This document shows, piece after piece, positions 30,299 to 39,753 of a stretch of 64,000 bases of DNA (positions are counted from its first letter, which is position 1; every line of letters begins with the position of its first letter). A program made the position numbers and the translations under genes. Origin of the DNA: JANQQN01 sp964519665. GTDB taxonomy: Bacteria > Myxococcota > Kuafuiibacteriia > Kuafuiibacteriales > Kuafuiibacteriaceae. The stretch spans positions 1 to 64,000 of the forward strand of contig CAZFIV010000022.1 in NCBI GenBank assembly GCA_964519665.1, in the 5' to 3' direction. The notes under the pieces were generated by a model, which saw only the letters and a list, made by a program, of their open reading frames with translations, ran no database searches and had not been told where the DNA came from.

Positions 30299-31522
30299 TC
30301 AGCCCAGCCGTCGTTTCGTCAAACGTCCGAGCGCCTCGTCGATCGCCTTGATCGCCTCGGAAACGTGCGTTTCGTCGATGATCAGCGGAGGAACCAGACG
30401 GAGCACGGTCGGCCCGGCGACATGCACCAAGACTCCCTCCCGGCGACACTCCGTCACCAGGTCCTTCGCTTCGAAGCCGGCATCGTCGCGCAGTTCCGCG
30501 CCGACCATGAGGCCCCGCCCGCGGATCTTCGAGAATGTTTGATAGCGCTGGTTGAGCCGGTCAAGTTCCTCGAGCAGCAATTGACCTCGCCGACTGACGT
30601 TGTCCATGAAGCCAGCTTGGGCGACCTCGTCCATGACCACCGTGCCCGCCGCGCACGCCAAAGGGCCGCCACCATAGGTGGTCCCATGCGTGCCCGGCTG
30701 CAGCGCGTCAGCGACGCGCGCGGTCGACACCATCGCGCCTAGAGCCAACCCACCACCGATGCCCTTGGCGACCGCCATCAGATCGGGAGCCACCGACTCG
30801 TGCTGGTGGGCGAACATCTTACCCGTCCGTCCGACCCCGCACTGAACCTCGTCAAAAATGAGAAGCGCGCCCGCCTGATCGGCCAGCCTTCGACACTCGG
30901 CCAAGAAGCCCGATGGGGGCAGGTTGACCCCACCTTCACCCTGCACGGGCTCGAGCAGGATCGCGGCCGTCCGCTCCGTCAAGACCTTCGATAGGGCCTC
31001 GGGATCGCCGTACTCGACGTAGTCGAAGCCGCCGGGCATCGGGCCGAACCCCTCCTGGTACTTCGGCTGCGCGGTCGCCGTGAGCGCGCCATAGGTCCGG
31101 CCATGAAAGGAACGGGTAAAGGATACGATGCGGACTCGCTCATGTTCGCCATTCGAATACGCGAAACGCCTCGCCGCTTTGATGCAGGCCTCGTTGGCCT
31201 CCGCGCCCGAGTTACAGAAGAACACCCGTTCAGCGAAGCAGTGCGAAACGAGGCGGTCGGCGAGCTCGATCGCCGGTCGATTCAGATACAGATTGGACGT
31301 GTGGAGCAGTTTAGCGGCCTGCTGCTGGAGCACTTCGGTGAGGCGGGGGTGCGCGTGACCCAGCGCGCTCACTGCGATGCCGGCGACCATATCGAGGTAT
31401 CGGCGGCCTTCGATGTCGAATACGTAAGCGCCTTCGCCGCGGTCGAGAACGACCGGCGCGGGGCGGTAGTTGGGTACGAAGACGTCTTTCGCGTGGGCTG
31501 CCAGCGTCTGATTGTTGCTCAC
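30299..31522 (-). CDS. argD: Acetylornithine aminotransferase family enzyme
   Basis: 407 residues, GTG start at 31522. A class III PLP aminotransferase: CNSGAEANEACIKAAR binding the cofactor phosphate, FDEVQCGVGRTG, the Schiff-base Lys in VAKGIGGG, and GTHGTTYGGGPLACAA. It converts N-acetylornithine and 2-oxoglutarate to the semialdehyde and glutamate in arginine synthesis, and may also serve the lysine pathway. Ornithine or succinylornithine aminotransferases are alternatives that motif reading does not exclude. It starts 9 bp after hslU and is probably co-transcribed. Confidence 0.88.
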   Translation of the reverse strand: MSNNQTLAAHAKDVFVPNYRPAPVVLDRGEGAYVFDIEGRRYLDMVAGIAVSALGHAHPRLTEVLQQQAAKLLHTSNLYLNRPAIELADRLVSHCFAERVFFCNSGAEANEACIKAARRFAYSNGEHERVRIVSFTRSFHGRTYGALTATAQPKYQEGFGPMPGGFDYVEYGDPEALSKVLTERTAAILLEPVQGEGGVNLPPSGFLAECRRLADQAGALLIFDEVQCGVGRTGKMFAHQHESVAPDLMAVAKGIGGGLALGAMVSTARVADALQPGTHGTTYGGGPLACAAGTVVMDEVAQAGFMDNVSRRGQLLLEELDRLNQRYQTFSKIRGRGLMVGAELRDDAGFEAKDLVTECRREGVLVHVAGPTVLRLVPPLIIDETHVSEAIKAIDEALGRLTKRRLG

Positions 31523-31531
31523 TCGGCGATA

Positions 31532-32929
31532 CTACAGCACGAAGCGCGAGAGATCCTCGCTCTCGAGAATCGGAGCCAGTCGGTGGACCACGAAGCTGCG
31601 ATCGATCGTGACCGTATCCTGCGCTCGCTCCGGCGCGGCGAACGACAGCTCCTCGAGTAGGGTCTCCAGGACGGTGTGGAGCCGGCGGGCGCCGATGTTT
31701 TCTCGATTATCGTTCACCCGGGCGGCGACCTCCGCGATCTCGGCGACCGCGTCGTCCGTAAACGTGACCTCCAGCCCCTCCGTCATCAGCAGCGCTTGGT
31801 ACTGGCGAAGGAGCGCGTTCTTGGGCTCCGTGAGAATTCGCACGAAATCGCTGCGATTCAGCGAGTCGAGCTCCACCCGGATCGGGAAGCGCCCCTGGAG
31901 CTCGGGGATCAGATCGGAGACCCGGGCGGTATGAAAGGCGCCCGCCGCGATGAACAGGACGTGGTCCGTCTTCACCCGCCCGTATTTGGTGGTCACGGTC
32001 GAGCCCTCGACGATCGGGAGCAGATCGCGCTGAACCCCTTCCCGCGACACGTCGGGGCCACCCTTCTTGGCCGTCCCGGTGGCGACTTTATCGATTTCAT
32101 CGATGAAGATGATGCCTGACTCTTCGGCTAGCCGGATCGCGTCGCGGCCGACCTGCTCCGCGTCGACCCTTCGCTCGACTTCCTCGTCGTAGAGCAGCCC
32201 CTGGGCCTCTTTGACCGACACTTTTCGCCGCTTCTTGGGACCGGCCCCCCGGCTGCTGCCGAGCATATCCTGCAGCTGAAAGACCATGTCGTGCACACCT
32301 TCGCTGCTAAAGTTCTGGACCATCGATACCGGCGACTTGCTCGGGACTTCGACCTCCACTTGCCGATCGTCCAGCTTGCCTTCGCGAAACATTCTCCGAA
32401 AGGTCTCCCGAGTTCTGGACTCCGATTCCGGGGTGGTCATGTCGTCGCCCTGAACGCCGGACCGCGCCTCAAAGCCCTGATGCGCCGTCTTCGGTGGACT
32501 CGGCAACAGGAGATCAAGCAGACGGGCTTCGGCCGCCGCCTCCGCCGCGCTCCGCACGCGGTTTTCGGCCGACTGACGTTCGAGTTGAATGGCCGACTCG
32601 ACCAGGTCGCGCACCATCGACTCGACGTCACGACCCACGTAGCCGACCTCGGTGAACTTCGACGCTTCGACCTTTACGAAGGGCGCGTGGATGAGCTTCG
32701 CCAGCCGACGCGCGATCTCGGTCTTGCCCACCCCGGTGGGGCCGATCATGAGAATGTTCTTGGGCACGATCTCGTCGCGAAGATCTGGACTTACTCGCTG
32801 CCGCCGCCAACGATTCCGAAGGGCGATGGCGACCGCGCGTTTCGCCTGGTTTTGGCCGATGATGTATCGGTCGAGCTCACCGACCGTTTCGCGAGGCGTA
32901 AAGCTTTGGCGGGTCGTTGCGTCCGTCAT
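31532..32929 (-). CDS. hslU: HslU ATPase subunit of the HslUV protease
   Basis: 465 residues from ATG 32929, which overlaps the hslV stop by 4 bp (ATGA). The same frame runs open further upstream, but that part lies inside hslV and is not HslU-like. Features: TPRETVGELDRYIIGQ start, Walker A GPTGVGKT, the I-domain insertion (about 110-235), Walker B IIFIDEID, and the C-terminal DLSRFVL tail that docks into HslV. It unfolds substrates for HslV. Confidence 0.96.
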   Translation of the reverse strand: MTDATTRQSFTPRETVGELDRYIIGQNQAKRAVAIALRNRWRRQRVSPDLRDEIVPKNILMIGPTGVGKTEIARRLAKLIHAPFVKVEASKFTEVGYVGRDVESMVRDLVESAIQLERQSAENRVRSAAEAAAEARLLDLLLPSPPKTAHQGFEARSGVQGDDMTTPESESRTRETFRRMFREGKLDDRQVEVEVPSKSPVSMVQNFSSEGVHDMVFQLQDMLGSSRGAGPKKRRKVSVKEAQGLLYDEEVERRVDAEQVGRDAIRLAEESGIIFIDEIDKVATGTAKKGGPDVSREGVQRDLLPIVEGSTVTTKYGRVKTDHVLFIAAGAFHTARVSDLIPELQGRFPIRVELDSLNRSDFVRILTEPKNALLRQYQALLMTEGLEVTFTDDAVAEIAEVAARVNDNRENIGARRLHTVLETLLEELSFAAPERAQDTVTIDRSFVVHRLAPILESEDLSRFVL

Positions 32930-33462
32930 GCCGGTAGTTCCTCCACAACGATCTGGTCGTTCGTATAAATGCAGATCTCCGCTGCGATCTTGAGGGATGC
33001 CTCGACCACCTCGCGGGGCCCGAGCCCGGTGTGACGCGTCAGCGCCCGCGCCGCGGCGAGCGCCATCGGGCCTCCGGAGCCGATCGCGGTCAAGCCCTCT
33101 TCGGGTTCGATCACATCGCCGGTTCCCGACAGCACCAGCGTGCGCTCCCGGTCGGCCACCACCAGCATCGCCTCGAGCCGGCGCAAGTAACGGTCCGTTC
33201 GCCATTCCTTGGCGAGCTCGACGGCAGCCCGAAGGAGCCGCCCCCCATGCTCGGCAAGCTTTCCTTCGAAGCGCTCGAACAGGGTGAAGGCATCGGCCGT
33301 AGAACCCGCGAAGCCGGCCAGAACCCGGCCGTCCCCCAGTTTTCGGACCTTCCGAGCATTGGATTTGATGATGGTCTCCCCGAGGCTGACCTGACCGTCG
33401 GCGCCCAGCGCGACATGGGCTCCCCTCCGCGCCGTCACCACCGTCGTGCGCTTGAATGTCAT
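32926..33462 (-). CDS. hslV: HslV peptidase subunit
   Basis: 178 residues. Alignment by eye with Escherichia HslV (TTIVSVRR) puts the catalytic Thr at T6 of MTFKRTTVV, so five residues must be removed to free it, as in Bacillus CodW. It has the GDGQVSLG-like segment (ADGQVSLG), KVRKL, GFAGSTADAF and GSGGPMALAAA of the family. The double ring degrades proteins delivered by HslU. It starts 6 bp after xerC and couples to hslU. Confidence 0.95.
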   Translation of the reverse strand: MTFKRTTVVTARRGAHVALGADGQVSLGETIIKSNARKVRKLGDGRVLAGFAGSTADAFTLFERFEGKLAEHGGRLLRAAVELAKEWRTDRYLRRLEAMLVVADRERTLVLSGTGDVIEPEEGLTAIGSGGPMALAAARALTRHTGLGPREVVEASLKIAAEICIYTNDQIVVEELPA

Positions 33463-33468
33463 CGCGCC

Positions 33469-34455
33469 TTAGTCTGGTGCCGACGTGTCGCCCGTCAAGG
33501 CGGCCGCGCGATCCCCCAGGGGATGAGCATCGTCGTAGACCGTTCTTAGACGTTGAATCGAGACCGCGGTGTAGCGCTGCGTCGTGCTCAGGCTGGCGTG
33601 CCCCAACATCGTTTGAATGGAGCGGAGATCGGCGCCTCCATCGAGCAGGTGGGTCGCAAAACTGTGCCGAAGCACGTGGGGCGTTACGGGCCGGCCCATC
33701 CCGATCGCCAAAACCCGTTCGTGCAAGCGTTTGCGCAGGCCTCGATCGGACAGCCGCTGGCCGCGGTAATTGACGAAAATCGCCGCTAGGGGCTCCCGGA
33801 CCAACCCCGGACGCACCGAGAGCCAAACTTCGAGCGCTGCCTGGGCGCGCCGGCCGAATGGCACCTTTCGGGTCTTCTGCCCCTTACCCGTGACCGTGAC
33901 CACCCGGGCCGTCAGGTCGACATCCGGCAGATCGAGGCGGACGAGCTCGGCCGCCCGCAGGCCCGCACCGTACAGGAGCTCGAGCATGGCCAAATCTCGG
34001 CGCGCCAGCGGGGGAAGGTCCCCAGGTGCGTCCACGAGGGCGAATACTTCGTCGACCTGGAGGGCCTTCGGAAGCGCTTCGGGCAGGCGAGGCGAGACCA
34101 CGGCCCGAGCCGGGTTCCGGCCGACGACCCCCCTCCGAACGAGATACGCGAAGAATGACCGCACCGCGGAGAGCTTTCGGGCGCGGGTTCGGGGCTCCGT
34201 CGTGGCGTGCACCGCCGCCAGCCACGCCTTGAGCTCCTCCGGGCGAACCGCTTCGACGCACCTCGACGAGGTCTTGCGACCGGCGAGGAACCGGGCGACC
34301 TGCGTCAGGTCGCCCCGGTAGGCCCGCTGAGTTTCGGGCGAGTAACGCCGCTCATCACGTAGAAAAGCGATGAAGTCGTCGAGGGCCTCCGTCCACGGAG
34401 CCGGCAGGGCATCCGCATCGGGGACCGGCGTCGAGGATCGGGAGGACCGAGCCAT
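33469..34455 (-). CDS. xerC: Tyrosine recombinase XerC
   Basis: 328 residues from ATG 34455; the frame is open upstream but overlaps trmFO there, so the short form is chosen. An N-terminal SAM-like core-binding domain is followed by the catalytic domain with Arg in GAGLRAAEL, Lys in GKGQKTRKV, HVLRHSFATH (His and Arg), LGHASLSTTQRY (His and nucleophilic Tyr). XerC resolves chromosome dimers at dif with XerD. It sits between trmFO (41 bp) and hslV (6 bp), the same order as Bacillus codV. Confidence 0.92.
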   Translation of the reverse strand: MARSSRSSTPVPDADALPAPWTEALDDFIAFLRDERRYSPETQRAYRGDLTQVARFLAGRKTSSRCVEAVRPEELKAWLAAVHATTEPRTRARKLSAVRSFFAYLVRRGVVGRNPARAVVSPRLPEALPKALQVDEVFALVDAPGDLPPLARRDLAMLELLYGAGLRAAELVRLDLPDVDLTARVVTVTGKGQKTRKVPFGRRAQAALEVWLSVRPGLVREPLAAIFVNYRGQRLSDRGLRKRLHERVLAIGMGRPVTPHVLRHSFATHLLDGGADLRSIQTMLGHASLSTTQRYTAVSIQRLRTVYDDAHPLGDRAAALTGDTSAPD

Positions 34456-34496
34456 CCCGGCCAGCCTAGCCTCCCCCCTTGAATGGCGCCAGATTA

Positions 34497-35891
34497 TCAT
34501 TCGGGTGGAGCGCCGACCACGGACTCGGCCTGTGCCCACCACTTCTCGAAGTCGGCGACCGCCCGCAGTCCGAACGCTCGCTTCTTGTCTTTCTTGGGCA
34601 CCCGCTCGGGAAGCGGAGGACACATGCCCCAGTGCACATTGGAGGGGACATGACCGTGCTTGCGAGCGGCCGCGGAGCGGTCGCGCCCCAACACGTGGTT
34701 GTACAGCGCGCCCATGGTGCTGGTGGACGGCGGCGGTTCGAGCGTGCGGCCCCAGCGGCGAGCGACGATCATCCACGCGACCAACAGTCCACACGCCATC
34801 GACTCCACGTAACCCTCGACGCCCGTGATCTGGCCGGCGAAGTGCAGATGCCGATAGCGACGGAGGCGGAGCTGGTCATCGAGCAGCTCGGGGCTGTCGA
34901 TGTACGTGTTGCGGTGAATCGAGCCCATGCGCAGAAATTCGGCGTTCGCGAGACCGGGAAGCGTGCGAAACACCGTTCGCTGGCCGCCCCACTTCATGCG
35001 GGTTTGGAACCCGACCATGTTGTACGCGGTTCGCGCGGTATTCTCGGCCCTCAGCTGCACGACGGCGTGGGGCCACCGACCGGTGCGGGGATCATCCAGT
35101 CCCACCGGCTTCATACATCCGAAGCGCAGAGTCTCCTCGCCCCGGGCGGCCATGACTTCGATGGGCAGACATCCTTCGAAGAATCGCTCTTCCTCGAAGT
35201 TATGGGTCGGGGCGTACTCGGCCGTGCGCAGCGCCTCCACGAAGCCTTCGTAGGCCGGCCGGTCGAGCGGGAGATTCAGATAGTCGTCGCCTTCCCCCTT
35301 GCCGTACCGAGATGCTCGGTAGGCGATGTTCATGTCGACCGAATCCGCCGAGATGATCGGGGCGATCGCGTCGTAGAAGTACAGACGGTCTCGGCCACCA
35401 CAGGCCTCGACGATCGAGGCGCTGAGACGGTCGCTGGTCAACGGACCGGTCGCGACGACCACGTCGTCAGCATCTTCGGGCGATGGCAGGGCCTCGATTT
35501 CTCGCTCGACGACCTCGATGAGACTCGCTTCGCGGACGGCATGGGTCACCGCGTGCGAGAACGCGTCTCGGTCCACCGCCAGCGCGCCCCCAGCGGGGAC
35601 CTGATTCCGGTCGGCGCACCGAATGAGCGCGCCTCCGCCTCGCCGCATCTCTTCTTTGATGGCCCCCACCGCCTGATCGACCGCTGCGCCTCGGAACGAG
35701 TTGGAGCAGACCAGCTCGGCCAAGTCGTCGCTGACCTGGGCCGGGGTGCGGCGGAGCGACTTCATCTCGAAGAGTCGAACCGGAATGCCTCGGTGAGCGA
35801 GTTGAAGGGCGACCTCGCAGCCCGCGAGACCACCCCCGATTACCCAGACAGGCGACGTGGACCCAACCGCGGGTGTCGTAGATGAGGCCAT
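34497..35891 (-). CDS. trmFO: Methylene-tetrahydrofolate tRNA (uracil-54) methyltransferase TrmFO
   Basis: 464 residues from ATG 35891 (the frame could start three codons earlier at TTG). FAD-binding VIGGGLAGCEVALQLA, the active Cys in ELVCSNSFRG, the second Cys in FEGCLPIE, and the family motif HVPSNVHWGMCPPLP near the C-terminus. It makes m5U54 in tRNA using methylenetetrahydrofolate and FADH2. It is 34 bp downstream of the Ser/Thr kinase gene. Confidence 0.95.
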   Translation of the reverse strand: MASSTTPAVGSTSPVWVIGGGLAGCEVALQLAHRGIPVRLFEMKSLRRTPAQVSDDLAELVCSNSFRGAAVDQAVGAIKEEMRRGGGALIRCADRNQVPAGGALAVDRDAFSHAVTHAVREASLIEVVEREIEALPSPEDADDVVVATGPLTSDRLSASIVEACGGRDRLYFYDAIAPIISADSVDMNIAYRASRYGKGEGDDYLNLPLDRPAYEGFVEALRTAEYAPTHNFEEERFFEGCLPIEVMAARGEETLRFGCMKPVGLDDPRTGRWPHAVVQLRAENTARTAYNMVGFQTRMKWGGQRTVFRTLPGLANAEFLRMGSIHRNTYIDSPELLDDQLRLRRYRHLHFAGQITGVEGYVESMACGLLVAWMIVARRWGRTLEPPPSTSTMGALYNHVLGRDRSAAARKHGHVPSNVHWGMCPPLPERVPKKDKKRAFGLRAVADFEKWWAQAESVVGAPPE

Positions 35892-35925
35892 GGTCCGCAA
35901 GACAGACCGCTCGGCGGTGAGGGAG

Positions 35926-37527
35926 TCAAGGCCGGGGAGCGGCCGGTGGGTCCGGATCCGGGAGAACGAGCACGGTGTCTTCTTGGGTCAAGATCCGGGC
36001 GATCATGGCCAGGCTGACCGCCAACACGAGGATGAGGACGCCGATGGCCACATACCGGCGGACGGACCAGGGAGGCAGAATCGGTTGGGCGCCGGTGAGG
36101 GGACCACTGGTCGGTCGACTGTCGAAGGTCTCCCCGCCCGGCCCCGGCTCGGCGGGATCCGGCAGTAACACCCCGCCCTGCGGTTCGGCGACGGCCATTG
36201 GAACCGGCTGCGCCCATGGGCGGGACCGAACCGGAACGACCTCGAACGGGACCGTCGGAAGACCGGGGTCGACCAACAACTCATCGGTCACCAGACCGCG
36301 GGGCTGAACGTCGACGGCGGTCGGAAGCTCAGGCGACATCGGCGCCGACCACGCGCTCTCGAGGCCGAGCCCCGGATCGAATCCCAGCGGGTACGTGTCG
36401 TCCACCGAAGGCGACTCCGCTACGCGCACCGGCCGCCCGACCGCGAACAACACCAGCTCGACGTGGGCCAACACCGCGCTGACTTCGGCCGCGGAATCCG
36501 GTCGAAGGCTCGGCTTCAGTTGAAGACACGCGTCGACGATGTCCGTGAGCTCTTCGGGCAGGATCTCCTGCTCCGGATTGACCGTGATCCGGGGCGCGCC
36601 CTTGAGTTTCGCGAGGACCACGTCCCGAAGGGAGTCGCCCTCGTGCGGACAAGCGCCGGTGATCATCTCGAACAGCATGACCCCCAACGCGAAGAGGTCG
36701 GCTCGATGGTCGACCTGCGCACCGGCCGCCTGTTCCGGAGCCATATAACGCGGCGTCCCCACAAAGGTACCGGCGGTGGTCGGCTCGGCCGCGGGGTCGG
36801 TGACCGTGCGGTCGACGGGCAGGAACTTCACAACGCCGAAGTCCAGCAGTTTGACCCGGAGGGCCCCATCGTCGACGAGCAGGATGTTCTCGGGCTTGAG
36901 GTCGCGGTGAATGATGCCCGCCTCATGCAGCGCGGTCAGCGCATCGCTGATCTGAGCGCCGACCGCGATCGCGGTCCGAAGGGCGAGGGCGCCTTCCCGC
37001 CTTAGCCTGACCCGCAGAGGTTCTCCGTCGACGAACTCCATCGCGTAGGCGAGTCGACGCGGCTCCTCCTCTTCGATGAAGTCGTACACCTTGACCAAAC
37101 CGGGGTGGTCGACCGAGCTGGCGGCCCGAACCTCGTCGAAGAAGCGCTGAACGATGCGAGCGCGTTTGGTCTTGGCGGCCGCCAGTACCTTGAGCGCGAC
37201 GACCCGGTCGGTGCGCTGATGTCGAGCCTTGAAAACCGAACCCGCGCCGCCCTTACCCAGCAGCGCCAAGAGGCGGTAAGGACCCACGGAGTCTCCGACC
37301 CTTGGGTCAGGGGCGGTCCTTCGAGTGTCGGGTCGGGCGTCGAGGGGTCGGGCGTCGAGGGGTCGGGCGTCGGGGCGTCGGGCGTCGAGGGGTCGGGCGT
37401 CGGGGCGTCGGGCGTCGGGGCGTCGGGCATCGGGATTGACCGACTTAGGCCGAGGGTCGGTCGGCAGCTCGGGTTCATCGATGAACGGTCGCGCCGACCG
37501 TCCACCGGAGTCTTCGCCCGCCGCCAT
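35926..37527 (-). CDS. Membrane-anchored Ser/Thr protein kinase
   Basis: 533 residues. A repeat-rich basic N-terminus (30-70) precedes a Hanks kinase domain (about 82-350): glycine loop GKGGAGSV (91-98), K113 in VALKV, catalytic HRDLKPEN (207-214), DFG (229-231), GTPRYMAPEQ and the conserved R near SLRPDS. A proline-rich linker (365-480) leads to one transmembrane segment near 488-510 and a short C-terminal tail, which gives a cytoplasmic kinase anchored at the C-terminus with almost no outer sensor. The substrate is unknown. It occupies the place topA takes in related gene orders and is 54 bp from dprA. Confidence 0.93.
   Translation of the reverse strand: MAAGEDSGGRSARPFIDEPELPTDPRPKSVNPDARRPDARRPDARPLDARRPDARPLDARPLDARPDTRRTAPDPRVGDSVGPYRLLALLGKGGAGSVFKARHQRTDRVVALKVLAAAKTKRARIVQRFFDEVRAASSVDHPGLVKVYDFIEEEEPRRLAYAMEFVDGEPLRVRLRREGALALRTAIAVGAQISDALTALHEAGIIHRDLKPENILLVDDGALRVKLLDFGVVKFLPVDRTVTDPAAEPTTAGTFVGTPRYMAPEQAAGAQVDHRADLFALGVMLFEMITGACPHEGDSLRDVVLAKLKGAPRITVNPEQEILPEELTDIVDACLQLKPSLRPDSAAEVSAVLAHVELVLFAVGRPVRVAESPSVDDTYPLGFDPGLGLESAWSAPMSPELPTAVDVQPRGLVTDELLVDPGLPTVPFEVVPVRSRPWAQPVPMAVAEPQGGVLLPDPAEPGPGGETFDSRPTSGPLTGAQPILPPWSVRRYVAIGVLILVLAVSLAMIARILTQEDTVLVLPDPDPPAAPRP
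37330..37434 (-). repeat. 15-bp tandem repeat coding PDARR/PLDAR units
   Basis: Seven near-identical 15-bp units in the kinase gene encode residues 32-66 with pattern PDAR(R/P) or LDAR(R/P). In-frame slippage would change the length of the basic linker. Confidence 0.8.
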
Positions 37528-37581
37528 GAGGATAGGTTGCCCCGCCCCCGGCTCGGTCGCAACGCCCCGCTCCCAGCACCG

Positions 37582-38442
37582 TCACTCCGACGGGCTAAAC
37601 CGTCCTCCGCCGTCGCTGCGAATTCGACCTTCGAGCTCCAGCTCGGTCAGGCGGACCAGCGCTTCTTGAATCGAGATGCCCAACTCGACCGCCAGCGCCT
37701 CCGCCGAACCGTTCGGGCTGCCGCTCGACGCCTGCAGCGCGGACGCCCCCAGAGAACCGGAAGCCGGATCTGGGTGCCCCTCGCGGCGTCGGCGTCGCCG
37801 CCCACATCGTTTCAACAGCGCTTCGGGGCTGGTGATCGGGCTGCCCCCATTGCGAAAGACCCACTCCGCTTGGGCGCCTCGGCGGTCGCCGGGGCTCCAG
37901 GTGACCGCGCCGAGATTCCGCCCCAGCCGGTGGGCAGCCTGAAGCGTGTAGCGGGTACCTGACTTTTCGGCGCCCTCCACGACGACCACCAAGTCCGCGA
38001 GCGCAGCGATCAATCGATTTCGTCGGCAGAAGGCGAGACGGTCCGGCGGACCGTTCTGCTCGGATAACCATCCACCGCCCCACTCGAGCATCCGGTCGAA
38101 GAGCGGACGATTGAGCCTCGGGCCCGGGTCGGTCAGCGGCGTACCCAAGACCGCCAAGGTGCGCCCACCGGCGTCGAGCGCACCCGCGTGCGCCGCCCCG
38201 TCGATGCCGATCGCGCCGCCACTCACCACCCACAGGTCTGCCGCCGCGGCCGCCCCGGCGAGCCGGCGCGCGATCTCGAGCCCTCCGGGCGAGGCTCGGC
38301 GGGCACCGACCAGAGCGACGACCCGAGCCGAAGGCCGAGGCATGGATCCGGTCACGAAGACCGGCGCCGGAGGATCCGCCAAGTCGAGCAGGCGACGTGG
38401 GTATCGGCGATCAGTCGGGCGCAGCCGAAGAATCGATGTCAC
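37582..38442 (-). CDS. dprA: DNA-processing protein DprA
   Basis: 286 residues, GTG start. The Rossmann-type DprA/Smf core carries SGGAIGIDGAAH (74-85), FCRRNRLIAALAD, and VVEGAEKSGTRYTLQAA. The N-terminal helical part is short, so it lacks a full SAM domain. The C-terminal ~60 residues form a winged-helix DML1-like domain. DprA loads RecA on incoming single-stranded DNA in natural transformation. No other competence gene is nearby. Confidence 0.9.
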   Translation of the reverse strand: MTSILRLRPTDRRYPRRLLDLADPPAPVFVTGSMPRPSARVVALVGARRASPGGLEIARRLAGAAAAADLWVVSGGAIGIDGAAHAGALDAGGRTLAVLGTPLTDPGPRLNRPLFDRMLEWGGGWLSEQNGPPDRLAFCRRNRLIAALADLVVVVEGAEKSGTRYTLQAAHRLGRNLGAVTWSPGDRRGAQAEWVFRNGGSPITSPEALLKRCGRRRRRREGHPDPASGSLGASALQASSGSPNGSAEALAVELGISIQEALVRLTELELEGRIRSDGGGRFSPSE

Positions 38443-38580
38443 TCGTTGGATGCTCGAAGGGCGCCCTGAGTCAGGTCAACGCACGAAGTCGTTCGTAACG
38501 ATTTGTGCGGTTTTGAAAACCAGCCCCGCCAGCCCGGCGGCGTCGTGGTGAGCCGCGCCCGGGCGGCCGACCACGCAGGT

Positions 38581-39726
38581 TTAGTTGCGGCGCATCTGAA
38601 TCTTGTCGCCGACGCTCATCTCGCGCAAGCCGAACGTCACGATGGCCGTCGAGGCGGTCTCCTGAACATCCAACACCATCAGCTGACCGACGTCTTCGAT
38701 GGGCAGGCCACCGGCCTCCCGGGTGTATTTGTCGCCGCGGTCGAGAACCGAGAAGGTGTTGCCGGGACGCACGCCGTGTTGCCGGCCTCGGTCGATGAAG
38801 ACCAAGTCGTGCTCACCGAGCGGACCCAGAACGTCGACCACGGAGTCGATGATGTAGCCGCGGGTTTCGGTCTCGTTCGGGGTCGGCGAGATTCGGGCTC
38901 CGAACGACTCCGGAAAGGGCCCGACATAGTCGCCGCGCTGGATCGGCAAGAAAGCCTGCGAGATTTGACCCGTGGTGACCCGAGGGCTCGTATCGATGAT
39001 CTGCACGCCCCCCACGATCTTGACTGCATATCCATAGGGCTCGCCGGTGATCGGGTGCTCGATCCGGCGCACGGGGCGGAAGACTGCGAAGTTATCGCCC
39101 TTCTTCGCCCGTGACTTCATCTTGATGTAGATCCGGTCGTAGTCCGAAAGCAGGACGGCTTCCGACTCCGCGTTGCTGACCCGGCCCGCCACCGCCAAGC
39201 CCTCCGCAGATATGTAACCGACGCGGGTCGTCCACACCGAGTTCGGCGCGGTCCGGCCGACCTCGATCGAACCGACCGTCTTCACGAGTTCGGCCTCATC
39301 GAGCTCACCGGGGATGGCGAGGTCTTCGTCGGTCGACCCCTCGATGCCGATCGGCTCATCGATCGACGCAGCCGCCGGAACCGTGTCGTCGCTCGGATAG
39401 AACCGAAGCTCATTGCCGGGGTAGATCCAGTTCGGATTCGTGATCTGCGGGTTGTAGCTCCAGATCTTCGGCCAGTACCAGGGGCTGTTCAGATACTTTT
39501 CACAGAGGTCCCAAAGCGTATCGCCGGCCTGGACCACGTGGTTCTCGGAGACCTGAGGCGGCGCGTTGCCTTCGACCTCGATCGTATCGGGCGGCGGCGC
39601 CTCGATCTCGGGCTGCGGCAACTCTCCGCCAAACCCGTCTTGGGCCTGGGCCGACGCCGAAAATAGGCTCAGGGCGACCAACGCACCCAAGGCAGAGGCA
39701 ACGAATCGAATACGGGGGGTCTTCAT
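38581..39726 (-). CDS. Secreted LysM-domain protein
   Basis: 381 residues with a signal peptide (cleavage after AQA near residue 28) and one LysM domain (about 63-110, VVQAGDTLWDLCEKYLNSP to YPGNELRFY) that binds peptidoglycan. The rest (125-381) is beta-rich with a KKGDNFAVFRP-like segment and a DRGRQHGVRPGN motif, a layout common to LysM proteins beside dprA in Myxococcota. It is likely periplasmic. It follows the CpoB-like gene by 27 bp. Confidence 0.85.
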   Translation of the reverse strand: MKTPRIRFVASALGALVALSLFSASAQAQDGFGGELPQPEIEAPPPDTIEVEGNAPPQVSENHVVQAGDTLWDLCEKYLNSPWYWPKIWSYNPQITNPNWIYPGNELRFYPSDDTVPAAASIDEPIGIEGSTDEDLAIPGELDEAELVKTVGSIEVGRTAPNSVWTTRVGYISAEGLAVAGRVSNAESEAVLLSDYDRIYIKMKSRAKKGDNFAVFRPVRRIEHPITGEPYGYAVKIVGGVQIIDTSPRVTTGQISQAFLPIQRGDYVGPFPESFGARISPTPNETETRGYIIDSVVDVLGPLGEHDLVFIDRGRQHGVRPGNTFSVLDRGDKYTREAGGLPIEDVGQLMVLDVQETASTAIVTFGLREMSVGDKIQMRRN

Positions 39727-39753
39727 AAGGGTCCTTTGAGAATCGACTTTCGG

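Noticed and set aside
32930..33826. Upstream extension of the hslU frame
   Set aside because: It overlaps hslV in another frame; the HslU-like part begins at ATG 32929, which couples with the hslV stop.
34479..35885. Plus-strand open frame opposite trmFO
   Set aside because: Antisense shadow of a well-supported gene; no recognisable domain.
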